Shown here in pieces: positions 10,009-19,900 of a stretch of DNA of 64,000 nucleotides (the stretch's first letter is position 1; every line of letters begins with the position of its first letter). The stretch comes from Nostoc sp. ATCC 43529 (GTDB lineage Bacteria > Cyanobacteriota > Cyanobacteriia > Cyanobacteriales > Nostocaceae). Position numbers and translations under genes: made by a program. Where the stretch lies: positions 248,001-312,000 of the forward strand of contig LWTK01000046.1 of the NCBI GenBank assembly GCA_003326205.1, given 5' to 3'. The notes beneath the pieces were generated by a model. That model was not told the origin of the DNA. It made no database searches and saw only the letters and a program-made list of their open reading frames with translations.

Positions 10009-10469
10009 TATCAATTGAAAATTCAAAATTCACACATTAGCTGAACCAGATTTCAAAAATGTTTCTGAGTTGGAATCTGTTGCTGAATTTTGGAAAATTG
10101 GTATGATATCGTGTCCGCCTAATCACTTATGATTACAATCTCTCCGCGTCCCCGCGTCCCCGTGTCTCCGCGTGAGTCTAAACAATAAGTCTTTAACCGG
10201 ACATGATATGAGAAGCTAAAGATTATTTTATCCTAATTACGTGCGCCCATTAGGAAAAATCTTAAAACCAAACGCTATTACTAACTTTAGGGTTAATTTT
10301 CAATTCGGGATTACTGATTTGAAGGTTGATTTCAAATTGTATAAGTTCTGATTTAAAGTAATAAGTAGGTCAACTTAATTAAACATAAAAAATAGTAGGG
10401 TGCATTGTCGCAAAGGGCAACGCACCTTAGCTGATTATGAGGGATTTAGGGACTAGATAATGGAGCCTG
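10009..10469. other. Intergenic region with dispersed repeats
   Basis: No gene seen. Contents are a TTCAAAA-like remnant (10015-10032), a GATATCGTGTCCGCCTAATC block at 10105-10126 whose reverse complement recurs at 27097-27118, a CCCCGCGTCCCCGTGTCTCC low-complexity stretch (10147-10172) and a hairpin at 10399-10426. Confidence 0.6.
10399..10426. repeat. REP-like hairpin
   Basis: GGTGCATTGTC and GGCAACGCACC form an 11-bp stem allowing G-U pairs, with a short loop. This GGTGCGTTG-type palindrome is a common dispersed element in cyanobacteria. Confidence 0.6.
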
Positions 10470-10646
10470 TCAGGATGCCAGTCTTTTTCTAAGCTCTGCC
10501 TCTAGCTGTTCATCAGTACTGACTACTACCCGCCCTGGCTTGGCTCTTATGATGCTGAGGAAATATTGAAATGCTTCTTCATCTTGGGGGTTGCCTTTGA
10601 CGTATTCCCGCAATTCTTTTTCTGACAAATTTAAATAGTCACTCAT
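10470..10646 (-). CDS. Small 58-residue protein, second gene of an overlapping pair (DUF6887-like)
   Basis: Hydrophilic 58-residue ORF. Its N-terminal pattern LSEKELREYVKGNPQDEEAF resembles the small cyanobacterial family DUF6887 as I recall it. Its ATG overlaps the stop codon of the upstream small gene (ATGA), implying translational coupling. A GGAGA sequence about 10 nt upstream of the start lies inside the first gene. Function unknown; a toxin-antitoxin-like role is possible but nothing in the sequence proves it. Confidence 0.75.
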   Translation of the reverse strand: MSDYLNLSEKELREYVKGNPQDEEAFQYFLSIIRAKPGRVVVSTDEQLEAELRKRLAS

Positions 10647-10819
10647 CCTATAATCTCCTCTCCATTGCTAAGAATCTCTACCTCAATTGTTTCACCTATC
10701 AAAACTACAATTCTGTTTGTTCTTTCATCAAATCTAACCAATTCTATATTCCGTAGCAGGTTGCTGGTGCGAACGCATAAACGAAAAAAGGCTTTGAGTT
10801 GGTCTATCGTTGGTTCCAT
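10643..10819 (-). CDS. Small 58-residue protein, first gene of an overlapping pair (DUF6888-like)
   Basis: Fifty-eight residues beginning MEPTIDQLKAFFRLC, then a segment LLRNIELVRFDERTNRIVVL and the acidic end EVEILSNGEEI. The mix of a short helix and beta-strands resembles the family I recall as DUF6888, usually encoded just before a DUF6887 gene. The stop codon overlaps the next start by 4 nt. No other gene shares the transcript. Family assignment is from memory and moderate in certainty. Confidence 0.75.
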   Translation of the reverse strand: MEPTIDQLKAFFRLCVRTSNLLRNIELVRFDERTNRIVVLIGETIEVEILSNGEEIIG

Positions 10820-10912
10820 TATTTCCTGAAACCTTATACTCCAGCAAATTCTGAAGTCTTGATTTCTCGTTAAGCTATCTACAACCCTCAGTAAGCCAAA
10901 TCATATAACTCC

Positions 10913-12904
10913 TCACTCCGAGGCCAACAATTGCCGAATTACCCTAGCTAAAGCCTTTTGCGTAAAGCGGCTGGCTACTTGTTGACCCAAACGCTGTACG
11001 CCAGGATTTCCCAATAACTGAGCAATTTTAGGGGCAAGTTCCACCGGATCGAAGCCTCGTGTTTCTCGAAGAATATTCAATATACGCTTGATATGCTCCA
11101 AGGTTTGTTGTTGTTCAACTGTCGCGGCTGGAGTTTCATTAACTGCTGTCAACCCTACCCTTTCTCTTAGTAAATAGGTAAAGTTATGCAAAACATTTTT
11201 ACCTAAAGCATCGAGTCCATTAACAGATTCATCCACTAGCTTGTCGCGAATGAAAGCGCCGCGTTCAGATGATAGAAATTCTATTCCCTGATTCAGCACT
11301 AAATTAAAGTCGTAATCTTGACTATTACGCGCATTCTTCAACAAATTTTCTAAACGGTTCCAGCGGAATCTGCCATCTTTAAATAACAAATCTTGCAATG
11401 ATGCCCTCAATTGTGGTGCTGGGTCTGTTAACAAACGTTTAGAAACGTAGGGATAAGCTTCGCTGAGAACTTTAAAATTCGGATCTATAAATATTGCAAT
11501 ACCTTCGAGGGTTACTAGGGAACGAATAATTAAAGCGTAGTAGGGCGGTACCCGGAAAGGATATTCATACATCAAAGCCGATAATTCATCGGTGATGCTT
11601 TTAATGTTGAGTTCAGCAACAGTGGCTCCTTGAGCATCAGCAAATACTCTAGCAAAAGCTGGAATAATTGGTGTTAAATCTGTTTCTGGTGTTAAAAAAT
11701 CTAATTTAACGTAGTCTTTTGCTAAACCTTCAAAGTCGCGGTTAACCACATGAACGATCGCTTCAATTAAACCATAACGCTGCGGTGGTTTAATCTCGCT
11801 CATCATCCCAAAGTCGAGATAAGCTAATTTGCCATCGGTTGTTGCTAACAAATTACCAGGATGGGGATCGGCGTGGAAAAATCCGTGTTCTAGTAGCTGA
11901 CGTAGGGAACACTGCACGCCCACTTCAATTAAATAACGAGCATCTATACCTTGGGCGCGAATTTCTTCTGTTTGGGTTAATTTAGTGCCGTTAATCCACT
12001 CCATCGTCAACACGCGACGATTAGTATATTCCCAGTAAATTTTCGGTACGTAAATGTCTTTTATGTGACCGTATAACTCGAAAAATCGTTCGGCATTTTC
12101 ACCTTCATGGATGTAATCCATTTCTTCAAAAATGCGATCGCCTAATTCATCGAGAATCCCAACTAAGTCACTGCGTACCCGTTTGACCTTTTTCTGTACC
12201 CAAGCAGCGAGGTTACGCAAGATATACAAATCAATGGTAATCCGCTCTCTTAAGTCTGGACGCTGAACTTTAACCGCAACTTCTTCACCAGTTTTTAGCT
12301 TACCTTTATAAACTTGCCCCAAGGAAGCCGCAGCAATTGGCTGGGGTGATAGTTCTGCATAAATCTCTTGGGGAGGTGCGCCTAATTCTTCTTGAATAAA
12401 CTGGTAAGCAATTTCGTTAGGAAAAGGCGGTAATTGGTCTTGTAGCCTAGTTAATTCTTCTAGATATACCGGAGGAACCAAATCCGGTCTGGTGGATAAG
12501 GCTTGGCCAATTTTGATGTAAGCAGGCCCTAGTCGCGTTAGTAATTCTCGTAGCTGAACGGCTCGGCGGCGGTCATTTTTGACAACAATTCCCCGTTTAC
12601 TATCAGACCACAACCCAAAAACGAAGGAGAGTGTTGGCCTCAACACTGCGAAAATCCGCCCCAAAACTTGTAGGGGTCGGTTTTGATAATGCGCCGCTAT
12701 CTCCAGGGGATTGTAAAGCGTCTCCGGTTCGGCTGTTTGAGTATCCCTTCGGGCTGCTAAAAGTCTTGGCGATTGCACTACCAAGTCTTGTGTACCATTT
12801 TCTGGTACTACATCAATAATATGCAGTTCGCCTTGGCTAGTTTTGCCGTTGCGACTGTCCTCCTGAATCGATCCGGAATTAGGGGGAAGTGTCTTAACAA
12901 TCAT
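10913..12904 (-). CDS. ABC1/UbiB (AarF) family protein kinase-like protein
   Basis: Atypical kinase of the UbiB/ABC1K group, linked in other organisms to isoprenoid-quinone or tocopherol metabolism, and in plants to plastoglobules. Visible signatures are LGPAYIKIGQALSTRPDL with the family KxGQ motif (about residues 128-145), the alanine-rich nucleotide loop PIAAASLGQVYKG, HADPHPGNLL with the catalytic-loop Asp, and DFGMM as the DFG metal motif. The C-terminal ~150 residues are helical. I prefer the start at 12904 (MIVKTLPP, 663 residues). The frame opens at 12949, but the extra 15 residues look unconserved. The substrate cannot be assigned. Confidence 0.93.
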   Translation of the reverse strand: MIVKTLPPNSGSIQEDSRNGKTSQGELHIIDVVPENGTQDLVVQSPRLLAARRDTQTAEPETLYNPLEIAAHYQNRPLQVLGRIFAVLRPTLSFVFGLWSDSKRGIVVKNDRRRAVQLRELLTRLGPAYIKIGQALSTRPDLVPPVYLEELTRLQDQLPPFPNEIAYQFIQEELGAPPQEIYAELSPQPIAAASLGQVYKGKLKTGEEVAVKVQRPDLRERITIDLYILRNLAAWVQKKVKRVRSDLVGILDELGDRIFEEMDYIHEGENAERFFELYGHIKDIYVPKIYWEYTNRRVLTMEWINGTKLTQTEEIRAQGIDARYLIEVGVQCSLRQLLEHGFFHADPHPGNLLATTDGKLAYLDFGMMSEIKPPQRYGLIEAIVHVVNRDFEGLAKDYVKLDFLTPETDLTPIIPAFARVFADAQGATVAELNIKSITDELSALMYEYPFRVPPYYALIIRSLVTLEGIAIFIDPNFKVLSEAYPYVSKRLLTDPAPQLRASLQDLLFKDGRFRWNRLENLLKNARNSQDYDFNLVLNQGIEFLSSERGAFIRDKLVDESVNGLDALGKNVLHNFTYLLRERVGLTAVNETPAATVEQQQTLEHIKRILNILRETRGFDPVELAPKIAQLLGNPGVQRLGQQVASRFTQKALARVIRQLLASE

Positions 12905-12949
12905 AGGGAAGGCCACCGCTGAGAATGAGCATGTTAAGTATTGTAACAA

Positions 12950-13342
12950 TATGTTGAAGATTGGTCATCGGGCATTGGGCATTGGGCAAAGGGCAAAGGG
13001 CAAGGGGCAAAGGGCAAGGGGCAAGGGGAAAACAAAGATCCCTGCTTTTTCCTTTTACCTTTTACCTTTCCCCAAGGCGTTGCCATGTCCTTATCTCCTC
13101 ATACTTCGACTGCGCTCAGTACAAGTGCGCTATGCCCTATGCCCCATTCCCCAATAATTATTGCTTTGCTACACTAATATGGGCGTATTAATTTAATAGT
13201 AGTAGGTATTGCTGCCTTTCTCGGTGCTGAGTTAAAAGTGCTAAGTCTTAAAGAAAAGACATGCGGCCTTACTAACTAACTCCGAAATTTTTTTCGTACT
13301 CACGACTGGGCACTCAGCACAATGGAAGGAGACTTTGGCTAG
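12950..13342. other. Intergenic region with GGGCAAA-type tandem repeats
   Basis: Tandem GGGCATT/GGGCAAA/GGGCAAG units at about 12967-13032, then a CCTTTTACCTTTTACC stretch. No gene seen; ORFs called here (12951-13157, 12961-13191) are repeat translations. The recN promoter should lie near 13200-13330 but I cannot place it. Confidence 0.6.
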
Positions 13343-15091
13343 ATGTTGCTTTGCTTGCGAATTGAAAACTTTGCCCTGATTGACCAACTAGAATTGGAAT
13401 TTGGCGCAGGACTCAATGTATTAACAGGTGAAACCGGCGCTGGAAAGTCGATTATTTTAGATGCTATTGATGCTGCTTTGGGCGGTAAAGTCTCTAGTCG
13501 AGTGATTCGTACAGGGACGAGTCGGGCAATGGTAGAAGCTACTTTCACTTCCAACCCGCCCTTAGCTGCTTGGTTGACGGAACAGGAAATCGATTTGCTT
13601 GATGAAAATTCCGTAGTTATTAGCCGAGAAATCTCCGCCACAGCTAGTAATGTCCGCAGCCGATCGCGGGTGAATGGTGTGTTGGTAAATCGGCAGATTA
13701 TGGGAGGACTGCGCGATCGCTTGGTGGAAATCACAGCCCAAGGTCAAACAGTGCAAGTCGGACAATCTGCCCAAGTCCGGGATTGGTTGGATTTGTATGG
13801 CGGTGACTCGTTGATGCACCAACGGCAAAAGGTAGCGAGTAGCTTTAGTGCTTACCAACAAGCGCATTTAGCATTGGAAAAACGCCGGACATCAGAACGG
13901 GAACGTTTACAACAACTCGACTTGCTCACCTATCAAGTGCAAGAATTAGGAGCAGCAAATCTTAGCGAACCCAATGAATTGGAACAGTTGGCACAAGAGA
14001 GCGAACGCCTGAATCATGTAGTTGATTTGCAACAAATGAGCTACAAAATTTATCAGGCTTTGTATCAAAATGATGATGAAACTCCCGCCGCCGCAGATTT
14101 ATTGGGAGACAGCGAAGCGACATTAAATGACATGGTGGAATACGACACCCAACTGCAACCTTTATTGGAATTGGTCAGGGATGCCCAAGCTGCGGTGATG
14201 GAAGTGGGAAGGCAAATTAATGCTTATGGTGACAGTTTAGAAGCCGACCCCCAACGGTTACAAGAAGTAGAAGAACGGGTTCGGGAATTAAAGCAAATTT
14301 GCCGCAAGTATGGGCCGACATTAACAGAAGCGATCGCCTATTACCAGCGTATCCAATCAGAATTAGCTCAACTCAATGACAGCGAACAATCTATCGAAAG
14401 TTTAGAACAGCAAGAAAAGGCGTGTTTTGAAAAACTCACCCAACTAAGTAATCAATTAACTCAACTGCGGAGTAAGGCGGCTGCTAATTTAGAATCACGT
14501 TTGATATCTGAACTCAAACCTTTAGCAATGGAAAAGGTGAAATTTCAAGTTGAAATTTTGCCGACTGCCCCAACTGCTATGGGAGCAGATAAAATTACCT
14601 TTATGTTTAGTCCGAACCCCGGAGAACCACTGCAACCTTTAACAGAAATTGCCTCTGGTGGGGAAATGAGCCGCTTTTTACTGGCATTGAAAGCTTGTTT
14701 TTCTCAGGTTGATGCAGCTGGGACAATGGTATTTGATGAAATTGATGTGGGGGTTTCTGGAAGAGTCGCCCAAGCGATCGCCGAAAAATTACACAAACTC
14801 AGCCAACGCAACCAAGTATTATGTGTTACTCACCAACCCTTAGTTGCAGCAATGGCAGACCGCCACTTCCGGGTAGATAAGCAAACTATTAATCAAGAGA
14901 AAGGTAAAAAAGCTAACAATGGCAGTGTGGAACAACGTACCGTTGTCCGAGTTACTGCTTTAGATAATTTAACTACCCGCCGGGAAGAACTAGCACAGTT
15001 AGCTGGTGGAAAATCAGCGAGTGATGCGATCGCTTTTGCTGAATCTTTGTTATTGCAAGCTGCTAACCACCGTCGCGGGGAGCAAACTTGA
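13343..15091 (+). CDS. recN: DNA repair protein RecN
   Basis: SMC-like ATPase acting in recombinational repair of double-strand breaks. The N-terminal Walker A GETGAGKS is at residues 29-36. A long coiled-coil region spans about 160-390. The C-terminal ABC signature ASGGEMSRFLLALK and Walker B TMVFDEIDVGVSG complete the ATPase head. Length (582 residues) is normal for the family. A single-gene unit on the plus strand with a GGAAGGAG stretch 16-23 nt upstream of the start. Confidence 0.97.
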   Translation: MLLCLRIENFALIDQLELEFGAGLNVLTGETGAGKSIILDAIDAALGGKVSSRVIRTGTSRAMVEATFTSNPPLAAWLTEQEIDLLDENSVVISREISATASNVRSRSRVNGVLVNRQIMGGLRDRLVEITAQGQTVQVGQSAQVRDWLDLYGGDSLMHQRQKVASSFSAYQQAHLALEKRRTSERERLQQLDLLTYQVQELGAANLSEPNELEQLAQESERLNHVVDLQQMSYKIYQALYQNDDETPAAADLLGDSEATLNDMVEYDTQLQPLLELVRDAQAAVMEVGRQINAYGDSLEADPQRLQEVEERVRELKQICRKYGPTLTEAIAYYQRIQSELAQLNDSEQSIESLEQQEKACFEKLTQLSNQLTQLRSKAAANLESRLISELKPLAMEKVKFQVEILPTAPTAMGADKITFMFSPNPGEPLQPLTEIASGGEMSRFLLALKACFSQVDAAGTMVFDEIDVGVSGRVAQAIAEKLHKLSQRNQVLCVTHQPLVAAMADRHFRVDKQTINQEKGKKANNGSVEQRTVVRVTALDNLTTRREELAQLAGGKSASDAIAFAESLLLQAANHRRGEQT

Positions 15092-15326
15092 TTGATAGAT
15101 GCAGTAGGAATTTCCTGATTTACATCTGTTGCCTCATTTTGGAATTATTGAGTGTATCTTGCAGAAAATTACACAAATCTCGGCTCAGTACAGGCTAACG
15201 TATCTAAAAGTAGGGATTCTATAGAAATTTAGTTTAATTTTAAAAAAAGTTCCGTAAACCTATCATGTGAAAATCGCTGTAGTCAGCATATATTGTGGGC
15301 ATCATAATCCAAGCAGAATACACGAA

Positions 15327-15362
15327 CTAGCAGCCAGAAATTTTTTTTGGCAGCTAGTTTTT
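15327..15362 (+). terminator. Possible Rho-independent terminator
   Basis: CTAGCAGCCA and TGGCAGCTAG form a 10-bp stem with one mismatch, followed directly by five T. It lies 235 bp past recN and 28 bp before the next start, so it may end the recN transcript or be a leader hairpin. Confidence 0.45.
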
Positions 15363-15390
15363 CATTGATATACACCTACAGTATCGGCTG

Positions 15391-16632
15391 ATGGCAGATA
15401 GTTTTAGACCCGATCTCTTTATTTATCGATATACTTTTACTAAGTATATTTTCGGTTACTTACAAATTCAATTGGGAGTCATCTTAAGTTTAGGTATTTG
15501 GGCATTCTGTGAAGTTAAGTTACAAGCGGCCCAACTCCATGAAAACACTAAATCTCTCTCATCTTCGCCATTAAATATAAATCAGTATCACTTAGAACTT
15601 TCCAAATCTCTGCCCAATCGATTTTTGATTGCGGCACCTGAAAACTTCAATCCCGATTTACGAGTACCGCCACCGAAGCCGAAGCCGCCAGAGAATTCAA
15701 GCCCTCCAATACCTTCTACTGAACCAGCAACACCAAATGCAGTTTTAGAAAGTATTGACACGAACTATAGTTATGACACAGATAACTTTGGGCAAACAAA
15801 TTTATTCATTGAACCAACGCTTCAGTTTCGATTGAGAAATGGCAACAAAATCTTTTTGAAGACGGGTTTTAATTTCTTTGACCAACGTGGTGTTGAATCA
15901 GTTAGTAATTTTCCTTTGCAAGTTGGATGGCAGGGAAAAATTGGACAAGTGACGCTACAAACAGCAGCCGGAGTTGATGTGTTTGACCGTTTACCGGCAG
16001 CCATGAATCTCAATGCTAAGGTGGAAGTTCCGATTGTGCCAGCGCGAGTTTCGCCATCAGGACAATTGCGATCGCTATTAGTATTATCCGGTAATTTAGA
16101 ACATGGGCCTTATAAATCCAATGCCCGAACTTTAGAAAACGAAATTACTAATTGGCGATTTGGGCCTGATTTATTCTGGCAAATCGATCGAAACACCAGT
16201 TTGTTTTCTTCTTTGCGTTTGGGTAACTACAACGATGGTAATTCTGAGGTACAAAGTTTTAGTAGGCTAGAGCGTAAATTTGGACAATTTTCTTTAGCAG
16301 CTAACTTATTTAATTGGAGTTACGATCGCGATTTAGAAGGCACAAGTGGCTACTTTTCACCACCAGATTTTCTAGTTTACAACGCTGAATTAGCTTGGGA
16401 AGGAGATATTACTAAATTCTTACGCTGTCGCCTAGCTGCCAATTTAGGAAGACAGCGACTTAAAGGTGAATTTGACAATGCCAATACCTATCAAACACGC
16501 TGTACGGTAAAGCTATCACCGAATATTGAAGCAGACTTGGGCTATAGCTTTAGTAATGTCCGCAATCAAGATACAGGAGAAAGCGCTTACGGCGGTAACT
16601 CTTTTACAGGACAGTTGCGTGTCAAATTTTAA
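15391..16632 (+). CDS. Predicted outer-membrane beta-barrel protein of unknown function
   Basis: A 413-residue protein. Residues about 24-47 form a hydrophobic segment (LQIQLGVILSLGIWAFCEV) that could be an uncleaved anchor or a late signal peptide. A proline-rich linker follows (PPPKPKPPENSSPPIPSTEP, about 92-111). From about 120 to the end, alternating polar/aromatic strands (for example FIEPTLQFRLRNG, FSLAANLFNWSYD) end in LRVKF, a C-terminal aromatic typical of outer-membrane barrels. I estimate about 14-16 strands. Family not recognised. A location in the outer envelope is inferred from these patterns. Confidence 0.8.
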   Translation: MADSFRPDLFIYRYTFTKYIFGYLQIQLGVILSLGIWAFCEVKLQAAQLHENTKSLSSSPLNINQYHLELSKSLPNRFLIAAPENFNPDLRVPPPKPKPPENSSPPIPSTEPATPNAVLESIDTNYSYDTDNFGQTNLFIEPTLQFRLRNGNKIFLKTGFNFFDQRGVESVSNFPLQVGWQGKIGQVTLQTAAGVDVFDRLPAAMNLNAKVEVPIVPARVSPSGQLRSLLVLSGNLEHGPYKSNARTLENEITNWRFGPDLFWQIDRNTSLFSSLRLGNYNDGNSEVQSFSRLERKFGQFSLAANLFNWSYDRDLEGTSGYFSPPDFLVYNAELAWEGDITKFLRCRLAANLGRQRLKGEFDNANTYQTRCTVKLSPNIEADLGYSFSNVRNQDTGESAYGGNSFTGQLRVKF

Positions 16633-16662
16633 TTCAGAATTCAGAATTCAGAATTCAGAATA
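16633..16662. repeat. AATTCAG heptamer repeat
   Basis: Four head-to-tail AATTCAG units start at the stop of the barrel gene. A reverse-complement GAATTCT run lies at 16918-16940, so the two could pair across the interval. Confidence 0.7.
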
Positions 16663-16716
16663 AATATAAAATCACGCGTATTATAGATTTTTTATTTTTT
16701 CATCTTCTTCAAATTA

Positions 16717-16859
16717 TATAGCAATTCTTAGTTACGTGAGGTACAGAACTAATGTTTTTAAACGCAAAGGAGCGCAGAGTCAAACGCAAAGGTACGCAAA
16801 GGCTTACCTAATTTTATTACTGATTTACTCAGTACTTCAGCAGGTCGGGAAACGCTATA
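16717..16859. mobile_element. MITE-like element A (TATAGC...GTGAGGTAC ends)
   Basis: About 143 bp. The left end TATAGCAATTC...GTGAGGTAC and the right end GTACTTC...GAAACGCTATA are imperfect inverted repeats of about 27 nt. The interior holds AACGCAAAGG units. The same ends occur in element B at 52823-53054. No coding capacity. Confidence 0.55.
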
Positions 16860-16879
16860 AAACTTGACTATCAAAGTTT

Positions 16880-16945
16880 TTTAACTCCTAACTCCTAACT
16901 CCTAACTCCTAACTACTGAATTCTGAATTCTGAATTCTGACTCCT
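16880..16945. repeat. CTCCTAA and GAATTCT tandem repeats
   Basis: CTCCTAA units (16886-16913) followed by GAATTCT units up to the start of the hybrid kinase. They occupy the place where its promoter or leader would be expected. Confidence 0.7.
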
Positions 16946-16947
16946 AA

Positions 16948-19900
16948 ATGATGAAAGCACCATTACCTGAGAACGAAAAACAGCGAATTGAGTCTCTTTT
17001 ACAGTATAGAATCCTCGATACCCCTGCCGAAGCTGCTTTTGACGACTTGACTCGTCTAGCTTCCTATATTTGTGGAACTCCCATTGCTTTAATCAGTTTA
17101 GTCGATCGCGATCGCCAGTGGTTCAAGTCAAAAGTTGGCTTGGATGCCCTAGAAACTCCCAGAGATCTGGCTTTCTGCGCCCATGCAATTCTGCAACCTG
17201 AGGTTTTTGTTGTGCCTGACGCCACAAAAGACGAAAGGTTCGCCACAAACCCGCTAGTTACCTCCGATCCTCATGTGCAGTTTTATGCTGGTGTACCATT
17301 GACAAATCCCGAAGGATATGCTGTAGGAACGCTTTGTGTAATCGATCGCGTACCCAGAAACCTCACTCCAGAACAAACTGAAGCATTACGAATGCTCGGC
17401 CGCCAGGTAATCAAGCAATTAGAAATGCGGCGCACCTTAGCAAGTTTGGTTTTGGCGAGCGATCGACGTAAACAAGCACACAAGGTACGTAAACAATTTT
17501 TAACAAGAATTGCCCAAGGATTTGGGTTGGCTTTGACTATTTTAGTTTTGATTGCGACGCTCTCATATCAAAGTACAGAGGTGTTGATTAATACGAGTAA
17601 AAATTTGCTCAACACTCAAATGACAATTAACGCCTTGGAAGAACTCCTCTCTAATATTAAGGATGCTGAAACGGGACAACGCGGATATATACTTACTGGA
17701 AATGATGCGTATTTAGAACCATATCAAATAGCAGTTGTTAAACTTGCTCCAGAAATTCAGCAATTAAGAAAATTAATAGCAGACGATCCTCAGCAACTAA
17801 GTCAAATCAACACTATTGAACCCCTGATAGTAGCAAAACTGAATGAACTCAAAAAGACAATCGACTTGCGCCAGCGTCAAGGATTAGATGGTGCATTGGA
17901 GGTAATCAAAACAGACCAAGGAAATAACTTCATGAGTGATATTCGCAATATCATTCGTGAAATGGAAAACAAGGAACAACAACAGCTTCAACAACATTTA
18001 AACATAACTAAAACCAGTGTCAACAATACAATTTTGATGCAGGCGATCGCTATTTGCTTAAGTTTTCTGACTCTGGGCATAGTCTACTACTTTATTTATC
18101 GTGAGGTCAGGGAGCGTAAATTCGCAGAAGAAACACTGAACAAAGAACGCAACTTTATTTCAGCAGTTCTTGATACAGCCAGCGCTTTGGTAATAGTTCT
18201 CGATGCACAAGGGCAAATTGTTCGCTTCAATCAAGCTTGCGAGCAAACAACTGGTTACTCATTTGATGAAGTTAGAGGAAGGCATTTCTGGAATCTGTTT
18301 CTACTTCCGCAAGAGGTAGAGCCGGTGAAAGCAGTTTTTCAACGACTGCGGACTGGTGAAGGCTCAAAAGAGTACGAAAGCTATTGGAGCATCAAAAATG
18401 GTAGCCGACGGCTAATTGCATGGACTAACACTATTTTGCAAGACTATGAGGGTCGCGTTGAATACATTGTTGCCACGGGTATTGATATTACCGATCGCAA
18501 ACGAGCAGAACAGCATCTCAAAGCCCAGTATGCTACAACCCGTGCTTTAGCAGAGTCTACTACTATCAAGGAAGCCATGCACCAAATATTACAAGGAATC
18601 TGCGAAAGTTTGGGAGCGACTGTGAGTGAAATTTGGATGGTAGATCGGCAAGCTAATATACTGGCTTTTTTCGATAGCTGGTATAAAACATCATTAGAGA
18701 TGGAGGAATTTAAACTACTCAGTCAGCAAACCACATTTGCGCCAGGAATGGGTCTACCTGGTCGTGTGTGGGCTGATGCTAAACCTGTTTGGATGGCTGA
18801 TGTTTCTGAAGATCGGAATTTCGTGCGGTTGAAAATCGCTGCCAAAGCCGGATTGCATGGAGCTTTCGGTTTTCCGATTCGGGGGAGTCAAAAAATCCTT
18901 GGTGTGATTACTTGCTTTAACCATGAAATCTTGCAACCTGACTCAGATTTGGCAAAAGTCATGAATTCCATTGGCGAACAAGTCGGACAGTTTATTGAGC
19001 GCAAACAGGCAGAAGAAGAACTGCAACGCCAAAACTTGCGATCGCAATTATTTACTGAAATCACCCTGAAGATTCGCCAGTCTTTGCAAATTAAAGAAAT
19101 TCTCCAAATCGCTGTTACGGAAGTACAAAAAATTCTCCATAGCGATCGAGTCTTAATCTATCAGCCTTTGCCGGATAAATCTGCAACCACCGTCGTCGAA
19201 GCAGTAGTTTCTGGCTGGCTAACAATCAAAGAGAAAAAGCTGACTGATACTTACTTTCGAGCAGAATATCTACAACAGTATTATCTACAACAGTATCGTC
19301 AAAAACGGAATTCGGGGCTAGCAGATTTGGATCTGGGTGAAGTCCAAAAAAATCACATAGAATTACTCCAACAATTTGGAGTCAAATCTCATTTAGTTGT
19401 GCCCATTCTTGTTAAAGAAGAACTCTGCGGTTTGCTGATTGTTCATCAGTGCGGTAGTTCTCGGCAATGGTCTAGTTTTGAAACTCATCTTTTGCGGCAA
19501 ATAGCCGACCAAGTAGGTATCGCCTTAGCCCAAGCTCAAATGTTAGATGCAGAAACTCAACAGCGACGAGAACTCGAAGTTGCACGTCACGAAGCTGAAT
19601 TAGCTTCTAAAACCAAAAGCGCTTTTTTAGCCAACATGAGCCACGAAATCCGTACCCCTATGAATGCTGTGTTGGGGATGACGGGTTTAATGTTAGAAAC
19701 TCCCCTTAATTCAGAGCAACGGGATTTTATCGAAACAATTCGTATTAGTGGAGATGCTCTGTTAAGCCTAATTAACGAAATTTTGGATTTATCCAAACTT
19801 GAGGCTGGGGAGATGATATTAGAAACTTTAGATTTTGACTTATCTACGTGTGTGGAAGAGGTGTTGGAATTATTGGCACCCCCAGCCCATAAAAAGGGAT

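Noticed and set aside
12951-13191. Two ORFs in the GGGCAAA repeat region
   Set aside because: They are translations of low-complexity DNA.
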